Assembly (NCBI GenBank): GCA_030697165.1
Contig: JAUYQQ010000019.1
Coordinates: forward strand, 1 to 64,000
Length of the DNA: 64,000 nucleotides
DNA from: Acidobacteriota bacterium
GTDB taxonomy: Bacteria > Acidobacteriota > Vicinamibacteria > Vicinamibacterales > UBA2999
Direction of reading: 5' to 3'
This document shows, in pieces, positions 51,627-60,413 of this stretch (positions within the stretch are counted from its first letter, which is position 1; every line of letters begins with the position of its first letter). The position numbers and the translations under genes are program-made. The notes below the pieces were generated by a model. That model was not told the origin of the DNA and did not search any database. It saw only the letters and a list, made by a program, of their open reading frames with translations.

Positions 51627-52072
51627 CGGTCCGGGCACGGCGCGTTCAGGAGCCGCCACGACTCCACGTCGATCACGGCCTGCGTCACGTTGGCGTTGGG
51701 TCCGCCGGTGGCGCCGACCGGCGAGCGTCCTGGCATGATGCGCACCGTGCCGCCTGCCAGGCCGACGCCCTGCTCAATCAGATCCGACTTTCGCATGAGT
51801 CCGGTCAGCTCAACGACGCTTCCCTGGCGAGCCTTGATTTCCTCGAGCAACTTTTTCGGGCCCGACAGCCGCAGGCGCCGGCCGGGTTTGAGCTGGGTGC
51901 CCGACAGTTCATGCTCGGGGCTGATGTCGACAATGAACAAGCGATCGTAGGCGCAGCCCGCGACGGTGAGTCGCGAGGAATCTTTCGGCACGGGCTTTTC
52001 CTGTGCCCAGGAGGGGCCGCCCGCCACTACCACGACCACCACTACTGCCGCCGCAATCAGCCGGGACGTCAT
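51623..52072 (-). CDS. Exported hypothetical protein
   Basis: This 149-residue protein has a signal peptide with a run of seven valines (AAAVVVVVVVAGGPSWAQ). The mature part is a small beta-rich domain containing RLTVAGCAYDRLFIV, RLRLSGPKKLLEEIKARQGS and VELTGLMRKSDLIEQG, which looks OB-fold-like. I do not recognise a named family. It sits in the middle of a three-gene operon, overlapping its neighbours in ATGA and GTGA. Confidence 0.75.
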   Translation of the reverse strand: MTSRLIAAAVVVVVVVAGGPSWAQEKPVPKDSSRLTVAGCAYDRLFIVDISPEHELSGTQLKPGRRLRLSGPKKLLEEIKARQGSVVELTGLMRKSDLIEQGVGLAGGTVRIMPGRSPVGATGGPNANVTQAVIDVESWRLLNAPCPDR

Positions 52073-52683
52073 GGCTTCAGCTTACTCCCTGGCCGGGTCA
52101 GCGGATCGAGTTTTGGCGGCCGCGGCCCGCGGGGCCGGGCGCCGGCCTTCAGCGGCTCGTAGTCGAGCTCGGCGCCTTCGTTCACGCATCGCAGTAACAG
52201 CCCGCCGCGGCTCATGTCACCGCGGCCGACGAACGCGGTGGGATAGTGCACGCGATCGCCGAGCAGCGGCAACAACAGGTCAACATATTTGCCCGACGAC
52301 ACACTACCGAGCAGCACGACCTTGGCCCCCGGCGGCAGGTCACGGGCCAACAACTTGACGTCGCGCTCGAGCGGTCCGCGATAGCGCCAGTCGTCCAGGG
52401 CGACGTCAACCGCGGCAAACTCCCGGATCAACTCCGGCGTGACGCGCTCGCGCGGCGACATCAATCCGCGGGTGGGCGTGATGATTAGGGTCGCGCCGGC
52501 AGGATCAAAGGCTTGCGCGTAGGCGAGTTTGCCGCGGAAATAGAGGCCGCTGAAGAACGCGAAGGCCGCGCCGAGTTCCAGCGTGCCGGCACGAAGCTGC
52601 TGCGCCACAGGAAAGGCCGACTCAGGCTTCAGCGCCAGTCCGGCCCGGCGGCCGCCGCAATACGCCGGAGAGAGGAGAAACAC
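52069..52683 (-). CDS. Conserved protein of unknown function
   Basis: This 204-residue protein begins FLLSPAYCGGRRA and contains ALDDWRYRGPLERDVKLLARDLPPGAKVVLLGSVSSGKYVD in which the LGSVSSGKYVDLLLP segment recalls a nucleotide-binding loop. It ends in a Pro/Arg/Lys-rich tail. I recall similar unnamed proteins in Acidobacteriota, but no function. The GTG start at 52683 leads a three-gene operon, and an AT-rich promoter region (TATACTAGATATCTTAG) lies just outside. Confidence 0.65.
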   Translation of the reverse strand: MFLLSPAYCGGRRAGLALKPESAFPVAQQLRAGTLELGAAFAFFSGLYFRGKLAYAQAFDPAGATLIITPTRGLMSPRERVTPELIREFAAVDVALDDWRYRGPLERDVKLLARDLPPGAKVVLLGSVSSGKYVDLLLPLLGDRVHYPTAFVGRGDMSRGGLLLRCVNEGAELDYEPLKAGARPRGPRPPKLDPLTRPGSKLKP

Positions 52684-52772
52684 CGTATACTAGATATCTT
52701 AGTTCCGCTTTCCTGAGCACTGCGGCCGTTCTGGCCTTCCAGCCCTCACCAAGGCACGTCATCGAGGGGCTT

Positions 52773-52952
52773 GTGAGCACTAGCACCACTGATAGTCGGC
52801 TTGCGTCGTGGGGCACCGTCATTACCGATTCGCTCGGCGCGTTCGCGGCGGTCTGGGGCGTCGCCCTGGGCGTGCTGGTGATTGGCCTGCCAATCGCGCT
52901 GGCGTTCGCCCTCGCCCTCCGCCTTGGGCGGATGGTCTTCCCAGGACTGTGA
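52773..52952 (+). CDS. Small membrane protein, 59 residues
   Basis: A GTG start preceded by GAGGGG opens a 59-residue frame: STSTTDSRLASWGTVITDSL, then one long hydrophobic helix (AVWGVALGVLVIGLPIALAF) and LRLGRMVFPGL. The codon use and the ribosome site support it. It is followed five bases later by a second small membrane protein, so the two may form a complex. I do not recognise a family. Confidence 0.55.
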   Translation: MSTSTTDSRLASWGTVITDSLGAFAAVWGVALGVLVIGLPIALAFALALRLGRMVFPGL

Positions 52953-52957
52953 TCGCC

Positions 52958-53107
52958 ATGGATAGCACGATGATTTACCTGGCGGTCGGTGTCGGCGGCG
53001 TCGCGATCCTGCTGCTGACCGGGCACTACTGGATGGAATCGAATACCAGCGACATGGGCACCATGAGCCGGCAGTGGCTCGCTGAGTACAACCAGTCGCA
53101 CCCGTAG
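52958..53107 (+). CDS. Small membrane protein, 49 residues
   Basis: ATG 52958 opens a 49-residue frame with an N-terminal helix (MIYLAVGVGGVAILLLTGHY) and a polar tail (MESNTSDMGTMSRQWLAEYN). It follows the 52773 gene after five bases. The pair resembles small accessory subunits of membrane complexes, but no partner is adjacent. The evidence is composition, spacing and an intact frame only. Confidence 0.5.
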   Translation: MDSTMIYLAVGVGGVAILLLTGHYWMESNTSDMGTMSRQWLAEYNQSHP

Positions 53108-53153
53108 CGCGGCGCCGACCCGCGCTCGCTCATCCGCTCGCGCGGGCGCGGCA

Positions 53154-53188
53154 TTGACACAAATTACTTTACATCTTAAAGTCAGACC
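53154..53188 (+). promoter_or_regulatory. Near-consensus promoter with palindromic operator, DUF2236 operon
   Basis: TTGACA (53154-53159), a 17-base spacer and TAAAGT (53177-53182) form an almost perfect sigma-70 promoter, and the GTG start is exactly six bases further. ACTTTA (53166-53171) and TAAAGT (53177-53182) are an inverted repeat with a five-base spacer covering the -10 box, so a repressor probably binds here. The area is AT-rich compared with its surroundings. Confidence 0.75.
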
Positions 53189-54112
53189 GTGTTGCCCGCC
53201 CGCCCCACGACGCTGATCGACGCGACCCACAGCATCCCGGGGGGGACGCCCGGCGAATTACTGCACCGCCATCGTGCCGCAGTCCGCGCACGGCTGCTGC
53301 AATCGGATCTGGTGCCGGCCGGACCGGGCAGCATCACCTGGCAGGTCAACCGCGAAGCCTTCGTCCTGGCCGGCTGGGGACGCGCCATCCTGCTGCAGCT
53401 GGCGCACCCCGCCGTGGCCGCGGGCGTGCACGGCCACAGCGCGTTCCGCGGGAGCCTCGCGGCCAGTCTCCGGCGCCTGCGCTCGACCGTCGGCGCCATG
53501 CTCGCGATCACGTTCGGCGACCGCGAGCAGGTGATCGCGGCGGCCGCCGGCATCAACGCGATTCACGATCGGGTACGTGGCCACGCCCCACCTCCGCTAA
53601 AGCTACGGGGGGCAGGCGCACTGACCTACTCTGCTCACGATCCCGATCTGCAGCGTTGGGTGCACGCGACCCTGGTCGAATCGATTCCCCTCGCCTACGA
53701 GCGCCTCGTCCACCCTTTGACTCTGGCAGAGCGGGACCGCTATTGCCAGGAAGCGGCGATCATGGAGCCGCTGCTCGGGATGCCGGCCGGATCGCTCCCC
53801 CGCCGTGCGGCGCACCTCGACACTTATCTGAAGGACATGCTGGCCGGCGGGAGCCTCGTGGTCACCGACACCAGCCGCGCGCTCGCACGCGCGGTGTTGT
53901 ATCCGCCGCACTGGCACCTGGCGTGGCCGGCATTCCGGGCCATGCAGTTGCTCACGATCGGAACGCTGCCGCCGTCACTGCGGCAGAAGTACGGGTTCGA
54001 ATGGCGCAACCGCGACGAGCGCGCCCTGGCGCGCTGGACCACGCGGCTCCGTACCGTGCGCCGGCTGCTGCCGACGCTCGCGCGCGAATGGCCCATGGCA
54101 AGGCGCTCATGA
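53189..54112 (+). CDS. DUF2236 (MpaB-like oxygenase family) protein
   Basis: This 307-residue protein belongs to DUF2236, which includes the MpaB oxygenase and the latex-clearing protein Lcp haem enzymes. Conserved segments are WQVNREAFVLAGWGRAILLQLAHPAVAAGVHGHS, GDREQVIAAAAGINAIHDRV, TYSAHDPDLQRWVHATLVES and REAAIMEPLLGMPA-like CQEAAIMEPLLG. The invariant His residues are present. It overlaps the next gene in ATGA. A tight, probably regulated promoter lies directly upstream and the message is likely leaderless. Confidence 0.85.
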   Translation: MLPARPTTLIDATHSIPGGTPGELLHRHRAAVRARLLQSDLVPAGPGSITWQVNREAFVLAGWGRAILLQLAHPAVAAGVHGHSAFRGSLAASLRRLRSTVGAMLAITFGDREQVIAAAAGINAIHDRVRGHAPPPLKLRGAGALTYSAHDPDLQRWVHATLVESIPLAYERLVHPLTLAERDRYCQEAAIMEPLLGMPAGSLPRRAAHLDTYLKDMLAGGSLVVTDTSRALARAVLYPPHWHLAWPAFRAMQLLTIGTLPPSLRQKYGFEWRNRDERALARWTTRLRTVRRLLPTLAREWPMARRS

Positions 54113-55329
54113 CGATCAAGTGGACGAAGGTCGGACTCACGCTGGTGGTGGTGGCGATCGGGCTGGTTCCCACGGCAATCCTCGGGCTGTTTATCTACGC
54201 CAGCGCCACGGCGCCGGTGCTGCACCCGAACGCGGCGGACGTGACCTCGACGGCGAGTGCCACGCCGCTGCAACAGTGGATCGGCGCCGTCGAACAGGGG
54301 CGGCAAGCCGTCCGCGCGGCGCTCGCCGAGCACAACCTGCCGGGCGTGTCGGTGGCAGTTGGCGCGGGTGGCCAGATCGTCTGGGCCGAGGGTTTCGGTT
54401 GGGCGAACCTCGACCACAAAGTGCCCGTGTCACCAGAGACGCGGTTCCGGATCGGCACCGCCTCCACCGTGCTCACCTCCGCCGCCGTCGGCCTGTTGCT
54501 CGAGAAAGAGCGCCTGAAGCTGGACGAACCGATCCAGGCCTACGTGCCGGAGTTCACGCAGACACAATGGCCCGCGACGCTACGCCAGGTGATGGGACAT
54601 GTCGCCGGGATCCGGAGCGACGGCGGCGACGAAGGACCGCTGTTCGGTGAGCAATGCGACCGCCCGGCCGAGGCGCTGCCGCACTTTGGCCATGAGCAGC
54701 GGTTCGAACCGGGAACCCAATACCAGTTTTCGAACTTTGGCTGGATCCTCGTCAGCGCGGCGGTCGAAGCGGCGGCGGACGAATCCTTCCTGTCGTTCAT
54801 GCGCAAGCAGGTCTTCGAGCCGCTCGGCATGGACCACACGGAGGCCGACTTCGAAGCTGGGCCGGGCCCCGAGCGCACGACCGACTACTTCCCAAAGTTC
54901 GCGGGCGACCCACGCTACGGCCCGGACGTGATGCGGCCGCTCAACCTGTCGTGTTACGCCGGGGCCGGCGTCTTCCTGTCCACACCATCAGACCTGGTGC
55001 GTTTCGGAATGGCCATCAACAGCGGCAAGCTGCTGCAGCCGGCGACGGTGCAAGTGCTACAGGCCTCGCTGCGGCTCCCGTCGGGTGAAGACACGGGTTA
55101 CGGGCTTGGCTGGGATCTCGAGTCTGTCGAACTGGCTGGCCAGCCGACCCGCGTCGCCGGCCACGACGGAAATGTGCTGGGCGGGATGGCGATGTCTTTC
55201 CTGACGTTCCCCGCGCACAACCTCGTCGTCGCCGTCACGTCGAACACCTCGTACGCAGACACCCGCGCACTGGGCATCACGATCGCGCAGGCCTTCGCGG
55301 GACAGTCCCAGACCACAGCCGAACGATAG
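54109..55329 (+). CDS. Serine beta-lactamase-like protein with altered catalytic residues
   Basis: This 406-residue protein has an N-terminal membrane helix (LTLVVVAIGLVPTAILGLFI) and a beta-lactamase/DD-peptidase class C-like domain (about 65-400; PGVSVAVGAGGQIVWAEGFG, LMGHVAGIRSD-like). The catalytic SxxK is TAST (117-120), so both Ser and Lys are changed; the YxN motif is FSN (207-209), lacking the Tyr. Only the third motif, HDG (352-354), is normal. It is probably catalytically inactive and may bind peptidoglycan or a partner. It is co-transcribed with DUF2236. Confidence 0.85.
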   Translation: MTIKWTKVGLTLVVVAIGLVPTAILGLFIYASATAPVLHPNAADVTSTASATPLQQWIGAVEQGRQAVRAALAEHNLPGVSVAVGAGGQIVWAEGFGWANLDHKVPVSPETRFRIGTASTVLTSAAVGLLLEKERLKLDEPIQAYVPEFTQTQWPATLRQVMGHVAGIRSDGGDEGPLFGEQCDRPAEALPHFGHEQRFEPGTQYQFSNFGWILVSAAVEAAADESFLSFMRKQVFEPLGMDHTEADFEAGPGPERTTDYFPKFAGDPRYGPDVMRPLNLSCYAGAGVFLSTPSDLVRFGMAINSGKLLQPATVQVLQASLRLPSGEDTGYGLGWDLESVELAGQPTRVAGHDGNVLGGMAMSFLTFPAHNLVVAVTSNTSYADTRALGITIAQAFAGQSQTTAER

Positions 55330-55402
55330 CGCCGGTGACGGTACGGTTCGTGCTACTCCCGCTCCATCTGTGGAATTTGCCACCACTAAGGGAGCTATAG
55401 CA

Positions 55403-56014
55403 ATGAACGAAACTCTTCATGACGCGTTTGTCGACGAAATCAAGGATCTTTATAACGCTGAGAAGCAACTGACCAAGGCTCTGCCGAAGCTCGCCAAGAA
55501 CGCGACCAGCGAGACGCTTCGCGAGGCGCTCGAAGCGCACCTGGCGGAGACGGACGTGCACATCCAGCGCCTGGAACAGATTTTCGAGCTGCTCGATGAG
55601 AAGCCGCGTGGCAAGCACTGCGCCGGCATGGCCGGCATCATCGAAGAAGGCAATGCCATGCTCGAGGAAGACTTCGAGGGCGCCGTGATGGATGCGTGCA
55701 TCATCGCGGCCGGCCAGCGCTCGGAACACTACGAGATGGCGGCCTACGGCACCTGCGTCGCGTGGGCCGAAGCGCTCGGCCTGACCGAGGCAGCCGGGCT
55801 GTTGAACGAAACGCTCGCGGAGGAAAAGGCCGCCGACCAGAAGCTGTCGGCGATTGCCGAAGGCGACATCAACGAGGCGGCGAGCGCGGGTGCGGGCGAC
55901 GATGACGAGGACGAGGACGCGAAAGCGCCGGCGTCCAAGCAGACGAGCCAGCCGGCAGCGCGGGCGAGCAAGTCGGCCAAGAGCCCAGCGGCGTCGCGGC
56001 GTCGCGCGAACTGA
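55403..56014 (+). CDS. DUF892 ferritin-like protein (YciF family)
   Basis: This 203-residue protein is a ferritin-like four-helix bundle of the YciE/YciF/DUF892 family, linked to stress responses. The di-iron ligands are in DEIKDLYNAEKQL, ETDVHIQRLEQIF, GQRSEHYEMAAYG and EEKAADQKLS. The tail after residue 155 is acidic (DDDEDEDAK), then Lys/Ala/Ser-rich and basic, resembling the basic tail of the 1384 gene product. ATG 55403 has AAGGGAG nine bases upstream. Confidence 0.9.
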   Translation: MNETLHDAFVDEIKDLYNAEKQLTKALPKLAKNATSETLREALEAHLAETDVHIQRLEQIFELLDEKPRGKHCAGMAGIIEEGNAMLEEDFEGAVMDACIIAAGQRSEHYEMAAYGTCVAWAEALGLTEAAGLLNETLAEEKAADQKLSAIAEGDINEAASAGAGDDDEDEDAKAPASKQTSQPAARASKSAKSPAASRRRAN

Positions 56015-56018
56015 ACCG

Positions 56019-57134
56019 CTAGTTGACAGGGGGCGGCATGGTTGCCGCCCCCGCCAGCAAGACCGTGGCGGACCGGCCGGTGTCGCGCTGGTATGCCGGC
56101 CCGACCAAGCGCGCCACCCCTCCCGCCTGCCCCGCTTCCACCAAGCCGACAATCGCGCCGCCGAATCCCCCGCCTGTGAGTCGAGCGCCGTAAACGGCCG
56201 GGTGAGCCTGCGCCAGCGACACCAGCCGATCGACGTCCGCCGTGGATACCTCGTAGTCGTCGCGCATCGAGACGTGAGACTCATTCATCAACGTCCCGGC
56301 GCGTTTCAACTGCCCCGCTCGCAGTGCGCCGACCATGTCAATCACGCGCTGATTCTCGGTCAGGATATGGCGGGCACGTCGCGCCAGCAGCGGCGGCAGG
56401 CCCGCAAGTTTCGAGAGGTCACGAACCGGCAGGTCGCGCAGCCGGACCACCCCGAGCAGTTCAGCGGCGGCGAACGATTCATGGCGACGCTCGGCGTACT
56501 GGCCGTCGGCGTGGCGATGCGGGACGCCCGAGTCGAGCACCAGTAGCTCCGCGCCGGCTGGTAACGGCACCCGCTCGAAGGCCAGGGTGTGAGTGTCCAG
56601 GAACAACGCTTCCCCAGCACGACCCAGGCTGCACGCCATCTGGTCCATGATGCCGACCGGCGCTCCCACGAAATCGGTCTCCACCAACTGCGCCAGTTTT
56701 GCTATCGCGACATCATCCAGTGGCAGCGCAAACAATTGGCGCAGCAAACGAAGGAGGCTGACCGCCAGCGCGGCGCTCGACGACACACCGGCGCCTACCG
56801 GGATCGACGAGTCGATGGTGACGTCAAACCCGGTCAAGGACACGCCGCTGCGCCCGAGCACCCAGGTCACGCCTTGCACGTAGTCGAGCCAGCTGTTGGT
56901 CAGGAGTTCCCCGCCCAGGCTGAAGCGGCCGGGCACGCCAGGGAAGGCCGCGCTGGTGGCGCGCACTTCCCCGCCGTCGAGCCGGCGGCCCCATACCCGG
57001 GTGGTCTGCGGCAGCACCGTCGGCAGTACCCATCCGCCGTGGTAATCGGTGTGCTCGCCGATGAGGTTGACCCGCCCGGGCGCCTCAGCGCGGGCCTCAG
57101 CGGACGTTTGTGGGTGACCGCTGAGGTCAGGCAT
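56019..57134 (-). CDS. galK: Galactokinase
   Basis: GalK phosphorylates galactose at C1, the first step of the Leloir pathway. The 371-residue protein has the signature GRVNLIGEHTDYHGG, the phosphate-binding GAGVSSSAALAVSLLRL and the C-terminal GGGFGGAIVGLV. It lies 100 bases after galE on the same strand and ends the gal cluster. No galT is visible in the window, so the uridylyl step must be encoded elsewhere. Confidence 0.95.
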   Translation of the reverse strand: MPDLSGHPQTSAEARAEAPGRVNLIGEHTDYHGGWVLPTVLPQTTRVWGRRLDGGEVRATSAAFPGVPGRFSLGGELLTNSWLDYVQGVTWVLGRSGVSLTGFDVTIDSSIPVGAGVSSSAALAVSLLRLLRQLFALPLDDVAIAKLAQLVETDFVGAPVGIMDQMACSLGRAGEALFLDTHTLAFERVPLPAGAELLVLDSGVPHRHADGQYAERRHESFAAAELLGVVRLRDLPVRDLSKLAGLPPLLARRARHILTENQRVIDMVGALRAGQLKRAGTLMNESHVSMRDDYEVSTADVDRLVSLAQAHPAVYGARLTGGGFGGAIVGLVEAGQAGGVARLVGPAYQRDTGRSATVLLAGAATMPPPVN

Positions 57135-57233
57135 GGATGTCGACCGTGACGGCCTGCAGCTCAGCGTCGAGGGCTAATGGACGGCCATCCGACTTGACGA
57201 GCAGTTGGCGAAACATGGCGCTCCGGCGACCAA

Positions 57234-58232
57234 TCAGCGCGCCACCGGACCGGTCCGTCGCGTGGTCATCCAGGTCCACGCCGACGTCACGATGTCGTCC
57301 AACTGCTTTCGCGGGTGCCAACCAAGCTCGCGAGCAATGCGAGTGGAACTGGCAATCAACACGGCCGGGTCTCCGGCGCGCCGTGGTGCGGCCTCCGTCT
57401 TCACCGTCCGGCCGGTCAACCGCTGGGCGGCATCGATGATTTCCTGCACCGAGTACCCGTCACCGCCGCAACCCAGGTTATACGCGACGCACCGTCCGGG
57501 GGCTTGCAGGCTCTCGAGCGCCAGGACATGCGCGGCGGCGAGGTCCTCAACGTGGATGTAGTCACGCACGCACGTGCCGTCACGCGTCGGATAGTCGTCG
57601 CCGAAGACCGTGACGTGCGAGCGCTCACCCGCCGCCACCTGTAACACGAGAGGAATGAGATGCGTCTCCGGTTCGTGGCGTTCACCATTACGCGCCGACG
57701 CACCGGCGGCATTAAAGTAACGCAAGCTGACCGACCTCAAGGCATGCGCGCCCGCATACCAGTACAAGGCGCGCTCGAAGGCCAACTTGGTTTCGCCATA
57801 GGGGTTGGTCGGCTTGGTGGGATCGTCTTCCTCGATCGGCTGCTTCACCGGCTCGCCATAGACCGCAGCGGTCGACGAGAACACCAGGCGCGGCACTCCC
57901 GACTCTCGCATGGCTTCGAGCAACGCCAGGCCGGCGCCGAGGTTGTTGTCGTAGTACTTGCCCGGTGACCCAACGGATTCGCCGACCAGCGACGAGGCGG
58001 CCATGTGAACCACGGCATTCGCGCCGAACCGCCGTAGCGCGTCGGTGAGCGCCGGGCGGTCCGACAACGACAGTTCCGCAAACTCAGCTTCGAAAGGGAC
58101 GGTGTCACGATGGCCTTTTGACAGGTCATCGATCACCATCACCTGGTGACCGCCGGCCACGAGCCGTTCGGTGACGATGCTTCCGATGTAGCCGGCGCCG
58201 CCGGTCACGGCGACGCGCAAGGTCGCACTCAT
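57234..58232 (-). CDS. galE: UDP-glucose 4-epimerase
   Basis: GalE interconverts UDP-glucose and UDP-galactose using bound NAD. The 332-residue protein has the Rossmann motif GGAGYIGSIV, the catalytic SSTAAVYG and YGETK, and RYFNAAGA. It overlaps the GH1-RmlD gene in ATGA. Its product, UDP-galactose, is the substrate of the Glf mutase encoded upstream. The 100-base gap to galK holds no convincing gene. Confidence 0.93.
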   Translation of the reverse strand: MSATLRVAVTGGAGYIGSIVTERLVAGGHQVMVIDDLSKGHRDTVPFEAEFAELSLSDRPALTDALRRFGANAVVHMAASSLVGESVGSPGKYYDNNLGAGLALLEAMRESGVPRLVFSSTAAVYGEPVKQPIEEDDPTKPTNPYGETKLAFERALYWYAGAHALRSVSLRYFNAAGASARNGERHEPETHLIPLVLQVAAGERSHVTVFGDDYPTRDGTCVRDYIHVEDLAAAHVLALESLQAPGRCVAYNLGCGGDGYSVQEIIDAAQRLTGRTVKTEAAPRRAGDPAVLIASSTRIARELGWHPRKQLDDIVTSAWTWMTTRRTGPVAR

Positions 58233-60412
58233 CGCACTGCCACCGCGGCTTGAGGGCGTGTCTCCGCAAACGCCGCCAGGGCGTCGGTGGTCGAACGCAT
58301 CACCTTGCCGCGAACGCTGGACAACGCGCTGTAGCGTGGCCGTGGCGCCGGCCAGCCGAATGCGGCTGCGCTCACCGGCTCAATGAGCTCGGCGCGGAGA
58401 CCACAGGCCAACGCCGCGGCGCGCGCAAACTGAAACCAGGTGGTCGGCCCCACGTTCGAGAGGTGCCACAGGCCCGACTCACGGTCCACCAGCAGGTCCA
58501 GCGTGGCATGCACCAGGTCGGGCACGTAGGTCGGCGACACCACGAGGTCGTTGGCCGCCTGCCAACGTTCGCCTCGTTGAATGGTGTCGAGGGCGCGCAC
58601 CACGAAGTTGCTGCTATCCCAGGGACCAAAGAACGCACTCGTCCGGATCACCAGGGCTGACGGCAACAGGTCGAGTACCCGCCGCTCGGCTTCGGCCTTA
58701 CTGGCGCCGTAGACGCTCAGGGGGTGCGGTGAGTCGCCCTCGGTGTAGGGGCAATCGCGATCGCCGCCGAAGACCAGGTCAGACGAGTACGTGACCATGG
58801 GGATCGCGAGTTCCCGGCACGCAGCAGCGAGGTTCGCTGCCCCGACAGTGTTAACGCCGAAACACGTCTCGCTGTCGGATTCAGCCGCATCGACCCTGAC
58901 ATAACCGGTCGCATTGACAACCGCCCATGGCGCTGCCGCCTGCAGCGTCCGGAGCACCTCCGCCGCATTGGTGATGTCAACATCGCTGCGAGAAATGCAG
59001 CGCACCGGCAAACCGCGGTCGGTGGCAATGCGCCGGAAGGCGCGGCCCAGGGTGCCGTGGGCGCCGACGACCAGCAGGGGCCGCGGACCGGCGGATTCCA
59101 CGGGCAGCGGCGCAGGCGACGAGTGCAGTAGTCGCTCGGGGCGGTGCCACCACCCGGCCGTCGCCACCACTGGGCCGGTGATCGTCCCGCCGGCCGCCAG
59201 CGTTTGAATCGCCCTGGCGACCGCGGTCGGGCGGGGCTCAGATCCTCTTACGTCAAACGCGCCGGACTCGTAATGGCCACGCGGTTTGGTGACTAGCGAA
59301 TCCCAGTCGTACGACCCGAGCAGGGCCCAGGGGGCAACCGCCACCACGTCGGCACCGAGCGCGCGAGCCTGTTGAGCCCCCTGCCACGCTTCGTTCAGCC
59401 ACCGCACCTGCTCCTCGCGCGTACACGCCAGGTGCACCTCGGTCAGCGCGACCGGTCGCTGATAGCGGCGCCACGCCTCGAGCAAGTGGTCGCGGTGGCC
59501 GACAATGCCTGCGGCACGGGTCCTCACGGCTTCGACGTCGGCGTAGGCCAGTTGTCCATTGCCGCCATGAAGCTTCGTCGGATAGTTCGCCAGCTTGTGA
59601 TCCAGGTAGCGGTCGCTCGTCAGGTAATAGTTCAGGCCCACCACATCGGGTGGCGCCGGCGTCTCGCAGAAGCGTTCGAGTTCGGCGTCCGACGCGCCAT
59701 TGGCGACCAGGTAACGGTGCAGGGGGTGGCTTGCCGTGACTGTTCCGGACAGCAGGTCCCATGTCAGCCAGCGGCGGTGATTCTCGAACGTCGCCTGCGC
59801 TCGGGTGCGCCAGGTACCGAACGCGCGGCCGCAATCTTCGGTTTGGATCAGCCGGGCCGCGGGATTGACTTCGCGGATTGCCCGCATGGCAAGTACGACT
59901 CCCCACGTCTGGTTGAGCAGCGCGCGCACGAAGCCACGGTCGTTTTCGAGGTGCGGATGCCACAGTCCGTAGAGTGCGCTGAACCGTGCCGTCGTGAGCG
60001 GCTCGTTTACCGGGGTGTAGTCGCACACCCACGGGTAGCGCGCAGCAACCATTCTGGCAAAGCGCGCCAACTGGGTTGGAAACCGTGGATCCAGCAGCGA
60101 GGTGTATGCCGGGCCACTGCCGTGGTGCAACAACCCGGCGATCGGCCGCACGCCCAGTTCGAACAGCCGCTCGAGGCGTTGATCGACCCAGTGCCAGTTG
60201 GGCCGCGCCAGGGACTCCGGCGCAACGCGCTCCCACAGCACGGGGTAGCGCAGCGCGGTGATGCCCAGCGCGGCGAACCGATCGAGGTCCTCGACCCGCT
60301 CTTCATGACCCGAGCGGCACACCTGATCGAAGTACTTGCCCCCAACCCGGTTGAGCGTGCACTCGGGCCCGCCCCACATTTCAAGGGGCGTGGACCCTGG
60401 CTGATGGCTCAT
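58229..60412 (-). CDS. GH1-like domain fused to RmlD-like sugar-nucleotide reductase
   Basis: This 727-residue protein joins two enzymes. Residues 1-410 form a family-1 glycoside hydrolase-like barrel: MWGGPECTLNRVGGKYFDQV, YTPVNEPLTTARFSALYG (acid/base Glu) and VALTEVHLACTREEQV (nucleophile Glu). Residues 450-725 resemble dTDP-4-dehydrorhamnose reductase: LLVVGAHGTLGRAFRRIA binds NAD(P), VVNATGYVRVDAAESD and YGASKAEAE carry the YxxxK pair. It may trim a glycan and make its sugar donor. It lies one base after glf and overlaps galE in ATGA. Confidence 0.88.
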   Translation of the reverse strand: MSHQPGSTPLEMWGGPECTLNRVGGKYFDQVCRSGHEERVEDLDRFAALGITALRYPVLWERVAPESLARPNWHWVDQRLERLFELGVRPIAGLLHHGSGPAYTSLLDPRFPTQLARFARMVAARYPWVCDYTPVNEPLTTARFSALYGLWHPHLENDRGFVRALLNQTWGVVLAMRAIREVNPAARLIQTEDCGRAFGTWRTRAQATFENHRRWLTWDLLSGTVTASHPLHRYLVANGASDAELERFCETPAPPDVVGLNYYLTSDRYLDHKLANYPTKLHGGNGQLAYADVEAVRTRAAGIVGHRDHLLEAWRRYQRPVALTEVHLACTREEQVRWLNEAWQGAQQARALGADVVAVAPWALLGSYDWDSLVTKPRGHYESGAFDVRGSEPRPTAVARAIQTLAAGGTITGPVVATAGWWHRPERLLHSSPAPLPVESAGPRPLLVVGAHGTLGRAFRRIATDRGLPVRCISRSDVDITNAAEVLRTLQAAAPWAVVNATGYVRVDAAESDSETCFGVNTVGAANLAAACRELAIPMVTYSSDLVFGGDRDCPYTEGDSPHPLSVYGASKAEAERRVLDLLPSALVIRTSAFFGPWDSSNFVVRALDTIQRGERWQAANDLVVSPTYVPDLVHATLDLLVDRESGLWHLSNVGPTTWFQFARAAALACGLRAELIEPVSAAAFGWPAPRPRYSALSSVRGKVMRSTTDALAAFAETRPQAAVAVR

Positions 60413-60413
60413 G

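Noticed and set aside
57127-57321. A 64-codon minus-strand frame between galE and galK
   Set aside because: It overlaps both genes, has no ribosome site or family features and is explained by local base composition.
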